A DNA stretch of 53,569 nt, from assembly GCF_000980885.2 (NCBI RefSeq), contig NZ_LBDA02000105.1, positions 1 to 53,569 on the forward strand. The letters run 5' to 3'. Shown in pieces: positions 15,543 through 23,644 of this stretch. A program made the position numbers and the translations under genes. Numbering within the stretch: the first letter of the stretch is position 1; each line of letters begins with the position of its first letter. This DNA is from Streptomyces malaysiense (lineage in GTDB: Bacteria; Actinomycetota; Actinomycetes; Streptomycetales; Streptomycetaceae). The notes under the pieces were generated by a model. It ran no database searches. It worked only from the letters and a program-made list of their open reading frames with translations, and was not told the origin of the DNA.

Positions 15543-16048
15543 GATGCGATCTCCCCGAGTGCGAACGCGTCGGCAGTGGCCGCGGGCCGTCACGGACGCG
15601 AACGTCCCGCTTGCTATGGACCCTTGGCAACGGGGATGGCGTCCACACGAACGTCACGGCAACAAGCGGCGCCGATCACCGTACGTGGATCTGCGGCCCC
15701 TCGCCCGGCCACGGACTCGTCCGCGCCCCGCAGGGGACTGGTCGCCCTCCGTTCAACTATTCGGGTACGGGTGCCTTCCCGGCCCAGGGGCGCGCCGTCC
15801 GCCCGGACGTGCGGAGTGGGTGGGCGGGCGGCAGAGGCGTACGTCACATCGTCGTATGAGCGCGATCCGTATGGGCAGGGGCGGGGCGAGGGGACGCCGT
15901 GGAACCCGGAACCGTCCCCGCGGCCGATGGTGTCCCACCCCTCGGGCACATGTCGCAAAGAATTGGACACGTGGACCGGGGTCGGCCGCATGATGGAAAC
16001 GCCCCGGTCATCCTGGGGCCAGGCAGGAATCGGACAAAGGGAGTCGCC
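15543..16048. other. Intergenic region between the metallophosphoesterase and asd
   Basis: 506 bp without a believable gene; the ATG- and GTG-started frames across it have poor codon bias and unconserved sequence. It must hold both divergent promoters. A TTGGAC element at 15963-15968 with a CATGAT about 20 bases downstream is a weak candidate for the asd promoter. No palindromic operator stood out. Confidence 0.5.
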
Positions 16049-17068
16049 GTGAGGGTCGGAATCGTCGGAGCCACCGGTCAGGTCGGCACGGTCATGCGCA
16101 GGATCCTCGTGGAGCGGAACTTCCCGGTCACGCAGCTGCGCCTGTTCGCCTCGGCCCGCTCGGCCGGGACGGTGCTGGACGGCGTGACGGTGGAGGACGC
16201 GGCGACCGCCGACTACTCGGGCCTCGACATCGTGCTCTTCTCCGCGGGCGGCGCGACCTCCAAGGCGCTGGCCGAAAAGGTCGCCTCGCAGGGCGCCGTG
16301 GTGATCGACAACTCCTCGGCGTGGCGCCGGGACCCCGAGGTGCCGCTGGTCGTCGCCGAGGTGAACCCGCACGCGATCGCCGACCGCCCCAAGGGCATCA
16401 TCGCCAACCCGAACTGCACCACCATGGCCGCGATGCCCGTCCTCAAGCCGCTGCACGAGGAGGCGGGCCTGCAGGCGCTGATCGTCGCGACGTACCAGGC
16501 GGTGTCCGGATCCGGGCTCGCGGGCGTGGCGGAGCTGCACGGCCAGGTGCAGAAGGTCGCCGCCGACGCCGACAAGCTGACCCACGACGGCGCGGCGGTC
16601 GACTTCCCCGAGCCGGCCGTGTACAAGCGCCCCATCGCCTTCAACGTGCTCCCGCTGGCCGGCTCCGTCGTGGACGACGGTCTGAACGAGACCGACGAGG
16701 AGCAGAAGCTGCGCAACGAGTCCCGCAAGATCCTGGAGATCCCCGGGCTGAAGGTCTCCGGCACCTGTGTGCGCGTACCGGTCTTCTCCGGTCACTCCCT
16801 CCAGATCAACGCCCGCTTCGCCCGCCCGATCTCCCCGGAGCGCGCCACCGAGCTGCTCGCGAAGGCCCCGGGCGTCGCCCTCTCCGACATCCCGACCCCG
16901 CTCCAGGCGGCCGGCCAGGACCCGTCGTACGTCGGCCGCATCCGCGGCGACGAGACGGTGGACAACGGGCTCGCGCTGTTCGTCTCCAACGACAACCTCC
17001 GCAAGGGCGCCGCGCTGAACGCGGTGCAGCTCGCGGAGCTGGTGGCCGCGGAGCTGTCCGCCAAGTAA
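16049..17068 (+). CDS. asd: Aspartate-semialdehyde dehydrogenase
   Basis: 339 residues; reduces aspartyl phosphate with NADPH to aspartate semialdehyde, the branch point to lysine/diaminopimelate, methionine and threonine. The N-terminal VGIVGATGQVGTVM is the nucleotide-binding loop, NPNCTTM holds the catalytic Cys (residue 123), and SGSGLAG and the late SGHSLQINARF with the catalytic His are present. The GTG at 16049 follows AAAGGGAG, and starting here gives the family length. No aspartokinase gene lies upstream, unlike the common ask-asd pair, so the aspartokinase gene is elsewhere. Confidence 0.96.
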   Translation: MRVGIVGATGQVGTVMRRILVERNFPVTQLRLFASARSAGTVLDGVTVEDAATADYSGLDIVLFSAGGATSKALAEKVASQGAVVIDNSSAWRRDPEVPLVVAEVNPHAIADRPKGIIANPNCTTMAAMPVLKPLHEEAGLQALIVATYQAVSGSGLAGVAELHGQVQKVAADADKLTHDGAAVDFPEPAVYKRPIAFNVLPLAGSVVDDGLNETDEEQKLRNESRKILEIPGLKVSGTCVRVPVFSGHSLQINARFARPISPERATELLAKAPGVALSDIPTPLQAAGQDPSYVGRIRGDETVDNGLALFVSNDNLRKGAALNAVQLAELVAAELSAK

Positions 17069-17078
17069 CCCTCGACGC

Positions 17079-17115
17079 GGAAGGGGTGCCCGGCGAGTCG
17101 CCGGGCACCCCTTCC
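17079..17115. terminator. Bidirectional terminator between asd and the second pepN
   Basis: A perfect 17-bp inverted repeat (17079-17095 and 17099-17115) with a three-base loop, lying between the convergent asd and pepN stops and probably serving both. Confidence 0.93.
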
Positions 17116-17132
17116 CTCGTCTCGTGCCGGTG

Positions 17133-19703
17133 CTACTTCGCGGCGCTGTCCGCGGCCTGGGCCTTCAGCGCGCGCTCGATGCCCGCGCGGGACTCGGAGA
17201 CCAGGCGGCGCAGGGCCGCGCCCGGCTCGGCCGAGGCCAGCCAGGCGTCCGTGCGGTCCAGGATCTCGCCGGAGATCTGGAGGGACGGGTAGAGGCCGAC
17301 GGCGATCTGCTGGGCGATCTCGTGCGAACGCGAGTCCCAGGCGTCCTTGACGATCTCGAAGTACCGCTCGGCGTACGGCGCCAGCAGCTCGCGCTGGTCC
17401 GTCTGCACGAAGCCGCCGATCACGGCCTCCTGCACCGCGTTGGGCAGCTTGTCGGAGTCGACCACCGAGGACCATGCCTCCGCCTTCGCCTCCTCGGTCG
17501 GCCGGGCCGCGCGGGCGGTGGCCGCGTGCCGCTCACCGGCGGCGGTCTTGTCCCGCTCGTACTCGCCGGCGATCTCCGCCTCGTCGTACCGGCCGACGGC
17601 CGCGAGGCGCTCCACGAACGCCCAGCGCAGCTCCGTGTCCACGGCCAGGCCCTCGATGGTCTGGGAGCCGTCCAGCAGGGCCTCCAGGAGGTCGAGCTGC
17701 TCGGGGGTGCGGGCGGTCGCCGCGAAGGCCCGCGCCCAGGCCAGCTGGTGGTCGCTGCCCGCCTCGGCCGCGCGCAGGTGCGCGAGCGTGGCGTCGGTCC
17801 AGCGGGTGAGCAGGGGCTCACGGGCGGCCGGGTCGGCGTACAGGTCGACGGCCAGCTTCACCTGGCGGTGCAGCGACTGCACGACGCCGATGTCGGACTC
17901 CTTGCCGATGCCGGACAGCACCAGCGAGAGGTAGTCGCGGGTGGCCAGCTCGGCGTCCCGCGTCATGTCCCAGGCGGAGGCCCAGCACAGGGCGCGCGGC
18001 AGGGACGCCTCGAAGTCGCCGAGGTGCTCGGTGACGAACGCGAGGGACTGCTCGTCCAGGCGGACCTTGGCGTACGACAGGTCGTCGTCGTTGAGCAGGA
18101 TCACGGCCGGGCGCGTCCTGCCGGTCAGCTGCGGTACGGCGGTCAGCTCGCCGTCGACGTCCAGCTCGACGCGCTCGGTGCGGACCAGCTTGCCGGCCGC
18201 GTCGAGGTCGTACAGGCCGATCGCGATGCGGTGCGGGCGCAGGGTCGGCTCGCCCTGGGCGCCGGCGGGCAGCGCGGGGGCCTCCTGGCGCACGGCGAAG
18301 GAGGTGATGGCCCCGGCCGCGTCCGTGGTGACCTCGGGCCGCAGGACGTTGATCCCGGCGGTCTCCAGCCACTTCTTCGACCAGGTCTTCAGGTCGCGGC
18401 CGGAGGTCTCCTCCAGGGCGCCGAGCAGGTCGGACAGGCGGGTGTTGCCGAACGCGTGCCGCTTGAAGTACGCCTGCACGCCCTTGAAGAACTCGTCCTC
18501 GCCGACGTACGCCACCAGCTGCTTGAGGACGGAGGCGCCCTTGGCGTAGGTGATGCCGTCGAAGTTGACGAGGACGTCGTCCAGGTCGCGGATGTCCGCC
18601 ATGATCGGGTGCGTGGAGGGCAGCTGGTCCTGCCGGTACGCCCAGGTCTTCATGGAGTTGGCGAACGTGGTCCACGAGTGCGGCCAGCGCGAGCCGGGGG
18701 CGGCGGCCTGGCAGGCGATGGAGGTGTAGGTGGCGAACGACTCGTTCAGCCACAGGTCGTTCCACCACTCCATGGTGACCAGGTCGCCGAACCACATGTG
18801 GGCCAGCTCGTGCAGCAGCGTCTCCGCGCGCAGCTCGTACGCCGCGTCGGTCACCTTGGACCGGAAGACGTACTGGTCACGGATGGTGACCGCGCCGGCG
18901 TTCTCCATGGCGCCCGCGTTGAACTCGGGCACGAACAGCTGGTCGTACTTCTCGAAGGGGTACGCGCAGTCGAACTTCTCCTGGAACCAGTCGAAGCCCT
19001 GGCGGGTGACCTCGAAGATCGCGTCCGAGTCGAGGAACTCGGCGAGCGAGGGCCGGCAGTAGATGCCGAGCGGCACGCTCTGGCCGTCCTTCTCGTAGGC
19101 GCTGTGCACGGAGTGGTACGGGCCGACGATCAGCGCGGTGATGTACGACGAGATGCGCGGCGTCGGGGCGAACGTCCAGACGTTGTCCCGCGGCTCGGGG
19201 GTCGGCGAGTTCGACACCACCGTCCAGCCCTCGGGCGCCGTCACGGTGAACTGGAAGGTGGCCTTCAGGTCCGGCTGCTCGAAGGAGGCGAAGACGCGGC
19301 GCGCGTCCGGGACCTCGAACTGGGTGTACAGGTACGCCTGCTCGTCGACCGGGTCGACGAACCGGTGCAGACCCTCACCGGTGTTGGTGTACGCGCAGTC
19401 GGCCACGACCCGCAGGACGTTGCGGCCCTCCAGCAGGCCGGGCAGCGTGATCCGCGAGTCCGCGAACACCTCGGCCGGCTCCAGCCGGTCGCCGTTGAGC
19501 ACGATCTCGTGGACGGCCGGGGCCACCAGATCGATGAAGGACTCCGCCCCGGTACGGGCGACGTCGAAGCGCACCGTGGTCACGGACCTGTAGGTACCGC
19601 CCTCCTGCGCGCCGGAGAGGTCGAGATCGATCTCGTACGAGTCAACGTTGAGCAGCTCAGCCCGCTGCCGCGCCTCTTCGCGAGTCAGGTTTGTGCCAGG
19701 CAC
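17133..19703 (-). CDS. pepN: M1-family metallo-aminopeptidase (aminopeptidase N), second copy
   Basis: 856 residues, the same length as the copy at 4916-7486. GAMEN lies at 264-268, the zinc-binding HELAH at 298-302 and the third ligand Glu in LNESF. The N-terminus PGTNLTREEARQRAELL parallels that of the other copy. The central segment LPSTHPIMADIRDLDDVLVN is nearly the same in both, while the C-terminal ERAP1-like half differs more. It starts at a GTG at 19703, preceded by AGGAGATGA. It is the neighbour of asd, as I recall for S. coelicolor, so it is the likelier ancestral PepN. Confidence 0.96.
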   Translation of the reverse strand: MPGTNLTREEARQRAELLNVDSYEIDLDLSGAQEGGTYRSVTTVRFDVARTGAESFIDLVAPAVHEIVLNGDRLEPAEVFADSRITLPGLLEGRNVLRVVADCAYTNTGEGLHRFVDPVDEQAYLYTQFEVPDARRVFASFEQPDLKATFQFTVTAPEGWTVVSNSPTPEPRDNVWTFAPTPRISSYITALIVGPYHSVHSAYEKDGQSVPLGIYCRPSLAEFLDSDAIFEVTRQGFDWFQEKFDCAYPFEKYDQLFVPEFNAGAMENAGAVTIRDQYVFRSKVTDAAYELRAETLLHELAHMWFGDLVTMEWWNDLWLNESFATYTSIACQAAAPGSRWPHSWTTFANSMKTWAYRQDQLPSTHPIMADIRDLDDVLVNFDGITYAKGASVLKQLVAYVGEDEFFKGVQAYFKRHAFGNTRLSDLLGALEETSGRDLKTWSKKWLETAGINVLRPEVTTDAAGAITSFAVRQEAPALPAGAQGEPTLRPHRIAIGLYDLDAAGKLVRTERVELDVDGELTAVPQLTGRTRPAVILLNDDDLSYAKVRLDEQSLAFVTEHLGDFEASLPRALCWASAWDMTRDAELATRDYLSLVLSGIGKESDIGVVQSLHRQVKLAVDLYADPAAREPLLTRWTDATLAHLRAAEAGSDHQLAWARAFAATARTPEQLDLLEALLDGSQTIEGLAVDTELRWAFVERLAAVGRYDEAEIAGEYERDKTAAGERHAATARAARPTEEAKAEAWSSVVDSDKLPNAVQEAVIGGFVQTDQRELLAPYAERYFEIVKDAWDSRSHEIAQQIAVGLYPSLQISGEILDRTDAWLASAEPGAALRRLVSESRAGIERALKAQAADSAAK

Positions 19704-19815
19704 GCGGTCATCTCCTCGTTATGTGTGGGTTGCGCCATCCTTCCATGCCGTCCGGCGGGAAAGCGATGTCCGTATGCCGCCGGTGACGCGGGCCGCGCCG
19801 CCGGAAGGTGGACTC

Positions 19816-20286
19816 ATGACGACGTACACCGTGTGTCCCGTTCCTTCCGGCACCCTCGCCGCCCTGCTCACCGAGGACGACGCGGGGGCGCCCGCGGTCC
19901 CGTGCACCGACGCGGAGGGCGGTGCCCCACTGCGCTGCTGCCTGCGCCGCAGCGCGCCCGGGGAGCGCATCGCCCTGGTCTCGTACGCGCCTCTGCGCCG
20001 CTGGGCGGCGGAAACCGGCGCCCGCCCCGGCGCGTACGACGAGCGGGGGCCGGTCTTCGTCCACGCGGCCGGCTGCCCCGGCTGGTCCGGCCCGCGACTG
20101 CCCCTCACCGACGCCCACCGGGTCCTGCGCCGGTACTCGGCGCAGGGGCGCATCCTCGGCGGGGAGCTGGTGGGCGAGGACTTCCCGGCGGCCCTCGCAA
20201 GGGCGTTCAGCGATCCGGAGGTGGCGTCGGTCCATGTGCGGGCGGTGGAGTACGGATGCTTCCTGTACGAGGTACGGCGGGGCTGA
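19816..20286 (+). CDS. DUF1203-family protein
   Basis: 156 residues from the ATG at 19816, with GGAAGGTGG upstream. The pattern fits DUF1203: a central PLRCCLRRSAPGERIALVSYAPL, then GPVFVHAAGCPGW, and a C-terminal VHVRAVEYGCFLYEVRR. It is soluble and without a signal peptide. Its biochemical role is unknown. It is divergent from pepN across 112 bp and converges on a gene fossil and the monooxygenase. Confidence 0.85.
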   Translation: MTTYTVCPVPSGTLAALLTEDDAGAPAVPCTDAEGGAPLRCCLRRSAPGERIALVSYAPLRRWAAETGARPGAYDERGPVFVHAAGCPGWSGPRLPLTDAHRVLRRYSAQGRILGGELVGEDFPAALARAFSDPEVASVHVRAVEYGCFLYEVRRG

Positions 20287-20324
20287 CCGGCCGGGCGTAC
20301 GGCATCGCTCCCACCGGCCTCCGA

Positions 20325-20420
20325 TCAGGACGCGGGGATGCCGCAGCCACTGTCGCGCACCTCGACACGGAGCGGGGACCCGTCGGCGATGACCGACAGC
20401 CGGGTGACCGGGCGGTGACT
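20325..20420 (-). pseudogene. Fossil of a histidine-kinase-like ATPase (HATPase_c) gene
   Basis: Read on the minus strand, the last 30 or so codons before a TGA at 20327-20325 give RLSVIADGSPLRVEVRDSG followed by CGIPAS. The VEVRDSGxG stretch is the N/G1-box region of HATPase_c domains such as RsbW-like anti-sigma kinases. Third positions are almost all G or C, as in real genes. Nothing upstream completes the domain: within 20 codons the frame enters the monooxygenase 3' end with no start or N-box. I read it as the leftover 3' part of a deleted gene. Confidence 0.6.
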
Positions 20421-20436
20421 CCGGCCCGTGTCTCTC

Positions 20437-21936
20437 TTAGCCGAGCCGGCGGGCGGGGGCCGGGCCCAGGTAGGTGGTCAGGACGGAGCGCAGCGCTCCC
20501 GGGGCGGGGATCGCGTCCGAGGCCCAGGCCGCGTAGCCGTCGGGGCGGACCAGGAGGGTGGTGCGGCGGGGGCTCGCCCAGTGGGCCGTGGTCAGGCGGT
20601 CGGGGCGGGCCGGGGCCGGCGGGGGCTCGTGGTCCGGGGTGATCAGGACGAACCGGCCCTCGCGCAGTGCCTCGTGGAGGCGGGTGCCGCCGGCGAGGCG
20701 GACGTCGGGCACGCGGGTGCCGGTGAGCGGGTGGGCGCCACGGGGCGCGGGATAGCGGTAGCCGATGCCGGTGATCTGGGCGGTGACCTTGCGGCGGGCG
20801 GGGCCGAGGGTGTTCAGGAGCCCGGTGAGCGCGGCGCGGGCGGCCCGGCTCCAGGGGTGCCTGACCGTCGCCAGCCGTACGATCCCGCCGCTGCTGCGCA
20901 GGACCGACCTGCCGACGGGGTGCCGTTCGGCCTGGTAGGTGTCGAGCAGGTCGGCGTCCGCGTGCCCGGCGAGGACGGAGGCCAGCTTCCAGCCGAGGTT
21001 GGCCGCGTCCTGGAGGCCGGTGTTCATGCCCTGCCCGCCGGCCGGGGTGTGCACGTGCGCGGCGTCCCCGGCGAGGAACACCCGCCCGGCCCGGTACGCC
21101 GGCGCCTGCCGTTCGTCGCTGTGGAAGCGGGACATCCAGCGGGCGTCGTGCATCCCGTAGTCACGGCCGAGCGCGCGCCGGGTGATCTCCTTGATCTCGG
21201 CCAGGTCCAGCGGCTCGGTGTCCGGCACATCGCGGCCGCGGTGCCAGCCGATCACCCGGTGGTACCCGTCCCCGAACGGCGCGAGGAACGCGAACGCGTC
21301 ACCCACCGCGTCGACCGTGAGCAGTCCCTCGGGCTGCTCGGCCAGCCTGACGTCGGCGAGGACGACGGACCTGATCGCCGACTTCCCGGGGAACGGCAGC
21401 CCGACCGCGTCGCGCACCGCGCTGCGCATGCCGTCCGCGCCGACCAGGTACGCGGCCCGCAGCGTCCGGGTGCGGCCGTCCGGGCCGCGGGTCTCGACCG
21501 TCACCCCGTCCGTGTCCTGGACGAGCCCGGTCATCTCGGTGTCGTACCGGAACTCGGCCCCCGCCTCGACGGCCCGCCGCGCCAGCGCCTTCTCGACCTC
21601 GTACTGCGGGAGGACGAGGAGGTGGTTGAAGCGGGAGGGGAGATCGGTGAGGTCGATGGCGAGGCGGCCGAAGAGGCGCAGCCGGTCGAGGGCGCGGCCG
21701 GCGGCCTCCAGTTCGTCGGCCAGTCCGCGGGCGTCGAGCTGTTCGAGGGTGCGGGCGTGCAGGACGAAGGCACGGGAGAGGTTGCTGAGCTTCCGGGGGC
21801 GCTTCTCCAGCACGGTGACCGGGATGCCGGCGGTGGCGAGATCACCGGCGAGGAGGAGGCCGGTGGGGCCGGAGCCGACGACGACGACCCGCGCGGGGGT
21901 GAGGGGGGCGGCGGCAATGTCCGTGGTGCCGGTCAT
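20437..21936 (-). CDS. FAD-dependent aromatic monooxygenase (PheA/TfdB class, rifampicin-monooxygenase-like)
   Basis: 499 residues from the ATG at 21936, which has AGGAGG at an ideal distance. The N-terminal FAD loop is VVVGSGPTGLLLAGDLA, the DG motif is LVGADGMRSAVRDAVG, and the second FAD motif is VFLAGDAAHVHTPAGGQG with the MNTGLQDAANLGWKL helix. This class hydroxylates phenols, polyketides or antibiotics using NADPH and oxygen. A C-terminal thioredoxin-like part is present. It is divergent from a TetR regulator with six operator-like boxes between, so substrate-induced expression is likely. The substrate is unknown; a xenobiotic or antibiotic is plausible. Confidence 0.9.
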   Translation of the reverse strand: MTGTTDIAAAPLTPARVVVVGSGPTGLLLAGDLATAGIPVTVLEKRPRKLSNLSRAFVLHARTLEQLDARGLADELEAAGRALDRLRLFGRLAIDLTDLPSRFNHLLVLPQYEVEKALARRAVEAGAEFRYDTEMTGLVQDTDGVTVETRGPDGRTRTLRAAYLVGADGMRSAVRDAVGLPFPGKSAIRSVVLADVRLAEQPEGLLTVDAVGDAFAFLAPFGDGYHRVIGWHRGRDVPDTEPLDLAEIKEITRRALGRDYGMHDARWMSRFHSDERQAPAYRAGRVFLAGDAAHVHTPAGGQGMNTGLQDAANLGWKLASVLAGHADADLLDTYQAERHPVGRSVLRSSGGIVRLATVRHPWSRAARAALTGLLNTLGPARRKVTAQITGIGYRYPAPRGAHPLTGTRVPDVRLAGGTRLHEALREGRFVLITPDHEPPPAPARPDRLTTAHWASPRRTTLLVRPDGYAAWASDAIPAPGALRSVLTTYLGPAPARRLG

Positions 21937-21954
21937 GGTGGCCTCCTGTGGGTG

Positions 21955-21996
21955 CCAGCGCTCGTTGGTCAACACATGTTGGCCAACGTCCGTTGA
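21955..21996. promoter_or_regulatory. Three head-to-tail 14-bp palindromic boxes, monooxygenase side
   Basis: Boxes at 21955-21968, 21969-21982 and 21983-21996, each a near-palindrome of consensus CCAACRNNYGTTGG, contiguous without a gap. They begin about 20 bp upstream of the monooxygenase ATG, so they probably overlap its transcription start. They are the best candidates for TetR binding. Confidence 0.75.
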
Positions 21997-22023
21997 CAAC
22001 GGTAGTGCGGGGCCGACGAGAGG

Positions 22024-22065
22024 TCAACACTTGTTGGCCTACACGTGTTGGCCTACGCTCGTCGG
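22024..22065. promoter_or_regulatory. Three head-to-tail 14-bp palindromic boxes, tetR side
   Basis: Boxes at 22024-22037, 22038-22051 and 22052-22065 follow the same CCWACRNNYGTTGG pattern and the same 14-bp step; the last has CGTCGG as its right arm. The array ends one base before the tetR GTG, leaving no room for a ribosome-binding site and pointing to a leaderless or nearly leaderless, self-repressed mRNA. Confidence 0.72.
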
Positions 22066-22066
22066 C

Positions 22067-22642
22067 GTGACCGAAAAGCGCCCGTCCCCGCCCCGCCGCT
22101 CCGACGCCACCCGCACCGCCATCCTCACCGCCGCCCGCGAACGCTTCGCCGCCGACGGCTACGACCGGGCCACCATCCGCGCCATCGCCAAGGACGCGGG
22201 GATCGACCCGTCGATGGTGATGCGCTACTTCGGCAGCAAGGAGGGACTGTTCGCCGCGGCCGTCGACGTCGATCTGCGGCTGCCGGACCTCGCCCCCGTG
22301 CCGCGTGAGGAGGCCGGCCGCGCCCTGGTGGGCCACTTCCTCGACCTGTGGGAGGGGAACGAGCAGTTGCGGGCCATGCTCCGGGTGGGCGCCACCAGCC
22401 AGGCCGGGGCCGAGCGGATGCGGAACGTCTTCCGCGACCAGCTGCTCCCCGTGGCCCGGCAGGTGTGCCCCGACCCCGAGCAGGTCCCGGCCCGCGCGGC
22501 CCTCTGCGCCGCCCAGCTCCTCGGCCTGGCGCTCACCCGCTTCGTCCTTCAGATGCCCGCCGCGCAGGCGCTGACCAGGGAGGAACTGCTGGCCTGGACG
22601 GGGCCGACGGTGCAGCGGTACCTGACCGCCCCGAACCCGTGA
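22067..22642 (+). CDS. TetR-family transcriptional regulator
   Basis: 191 residues. The N-terminal helix-turn-helix spans about residues 34-55 (ATIRAIAKDAGIDPSMVMRY), followed by the typical FGSKEGLFAAAV. The C-terminal helical ligand domain is unassigned, resembling the TetR_C group with LLGLALTRFVLQMP. The GTG at 22067 is the only start that keeps the family's N-terminus. It probably represses the divergent FAD monooxygenase and itself through the six boxes in the shared promoter. Confidence 0.92.
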   Translation: MTEKRPSPPRRSDATRTAILTAARERFAADGYDRATIRAIAKDAGIDPSMVMRYFGSKEGLFAAAVDVDLRLPDLAPVPREEAGRALVGHFLDLWEGNEQLRAMLRVGATSQAGAERMRNVFRDQLLPVARQVCPDPEQVPARAALCAAQLLGLALTRFVLQMPAAQALTREELLAWTGPTVQRYLTAPNP

Positions 22643-22730
22643 ACCACGGGGCCGCCCCCGGCGCGGCCCGGGGGCGGGCCGCCCGGAAACAGGATGCGGT
22701 GCGCCGCCCGCCGGGAGAGACTCACTGCCC

Positions 22731-23168
22731 GTGAGCACCAGCGACGGCACCGACGACACCGACCGCACCGCCCCTGACGACGATCTCGCGCTCGTGGCCG
22801 CCGCCCGCCGCGTCGCCGAGGAGTACGCGCGGCCCGACCTCCATACCGTGGCGGCGGCCGCGCGCACCCGCGACGGCGGGATCGTGACGGCCGTGAACGT
22901 CTACCACTTCACCGGCGGCCCCTGCGCCGAGCTGGTCGTGATCGGCGCCGCCGCGGGGCAGGGGGCGTACGAGCTGACCGCGATGGTCGCCGTACGCTCG
23001 CGCGACCTGGCGGTGATCCCGCCCTGCGGCCGGTGCCGGCAGGTCCTGATCGACTACTTCCCCGCCATCGACGTCCTGGTCAGGCCGGACGGGCAGCGGC
23101 TGACCCGGCTGCCCGTCGCCGAGCTGCTCCCGGGCGCCTTCAGCCGATCGGCACCGCCGCCGTCGTAG
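22731..23168 (+). CDS. Cytidine-deaminase-family enzyme closely resembling blasticidin-S deaminase
   Basis: 145 residues. Zinc ligands and catalytic Glu are at GGPCAELVV (Cys65, Glu67) and PPCGRCRQVL (Cys99, Cys102). The stretch NVYHFTGGPCAELVV is, from memory, identical to that of the Aspergillus terreus blasticidin-S deaminase, and PCGRCRQVL and ELLPxG(Y/A)F also agree. Housekeeping bacterial cytidine deaminases instead have a NxxN...HAE pattern. It therefore probably deaminates an aminoacylated cytosine nucleoside antibiotic, although a general cytidine deaminase role is not excluded. The GTG at 22731 is the only upstream start; the ribosome-binding site is weak and distant. A terminator follows directly. 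Confidence 0.85.
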   Translation: MSTSDGTDDTDRTAPDDDLALVAAARRVAEEYARPDLHTVAAAARTRDGGIVTAVNVYHFTGGPCAELVVIGAAAGQGAYELTAMVAVRSRDLAVIPPCGRCRQVLIDYFPAIDVLVRPDGQRLTRLPVAELLPGAFSRSAPPPS

Positions 23169-23169
23169 C

Positions 23170-23198
23170 GCGTCCGCCGCGGAGGACGCGGCGGACGC
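23170..23198 (+). terminator. Terminator after the deaminase gene
   Basis: A perfect 12-bp stem (23170-23181 and 23187-23198) with a five-base loop, two bases after the stop. Further GCGGACGCG copies just downstream offer alternative right arms. Confidence 0.85.
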
Positions 23199-23304
23199 GG
23201 CGGACGCGCGAAACGCCGAGGGCGCCGACCTCACCCGGGTACGGCGAACGCGCGTACCGACGGGAGGACAGGCGCCCCCGGCGTAGGAACCGGTGAACCG
23301 GCGA

Positions 23305-23586
23305 TCAGGCCTTGGCCTGGGCGTCGGGCTTGACGTCGATGTTGGACGAGGGGGTCTTGCCCTTGCCACCGGACTTGTCGAGCGCCATCACCAGACCGGC
23401 GATGACCCCGAAGAGGACCAGCGGGAGCAGCACGTACAGACCCAGCGTCTGGGCGACGCTCAGGCCCGGACCGGGGTCGTCGCCGTCGTCGCGGATCAGC
23501 GCGAGCGCAGGGGACGACATGAGCAGCATCATCAGCGTCGTACCGGCGCCCAGGGTGCCGGCGCGCAGGGCGTTCTTCTTGTCCAC
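23305..23586 (-). CDS. Small membrane protein of unknown function
   Basis: 93 residues from a GTG at 23586. It begins with a signal-like helix (LGAGTTLMMLLMSSPALA, about residues 12-29, with an ALA cleavage site), a short acidic exterior loop (RDDGDDPGPG), a transmembrane helix (TLGLYVLLPLVLFGVIAGLVMAL, about 47-69) and a basic, Gly/Lys-rich cytoplasmic tail. I recall similar small proteins across Streptomyces but no function. It is downstream of malQ on the same strand, with 58 bp between the genes. Confidence 0.8.
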   Translation of the reverse strand: MDKKNALRAGTLGAGTTLMMLLMSSPALALIRDDGDDPGPGLSVAQTLGLYVLLPLVLFGVIAGLVMALDKSGGKGKTPSSNIDVKPDAQAKA

Positions 23587-23644
23587 GATCTCAAGTTAGC
23601 GAATCACCCGGAAGGACGCGCGCCCGGGGTACGGTAGCGGCTCC

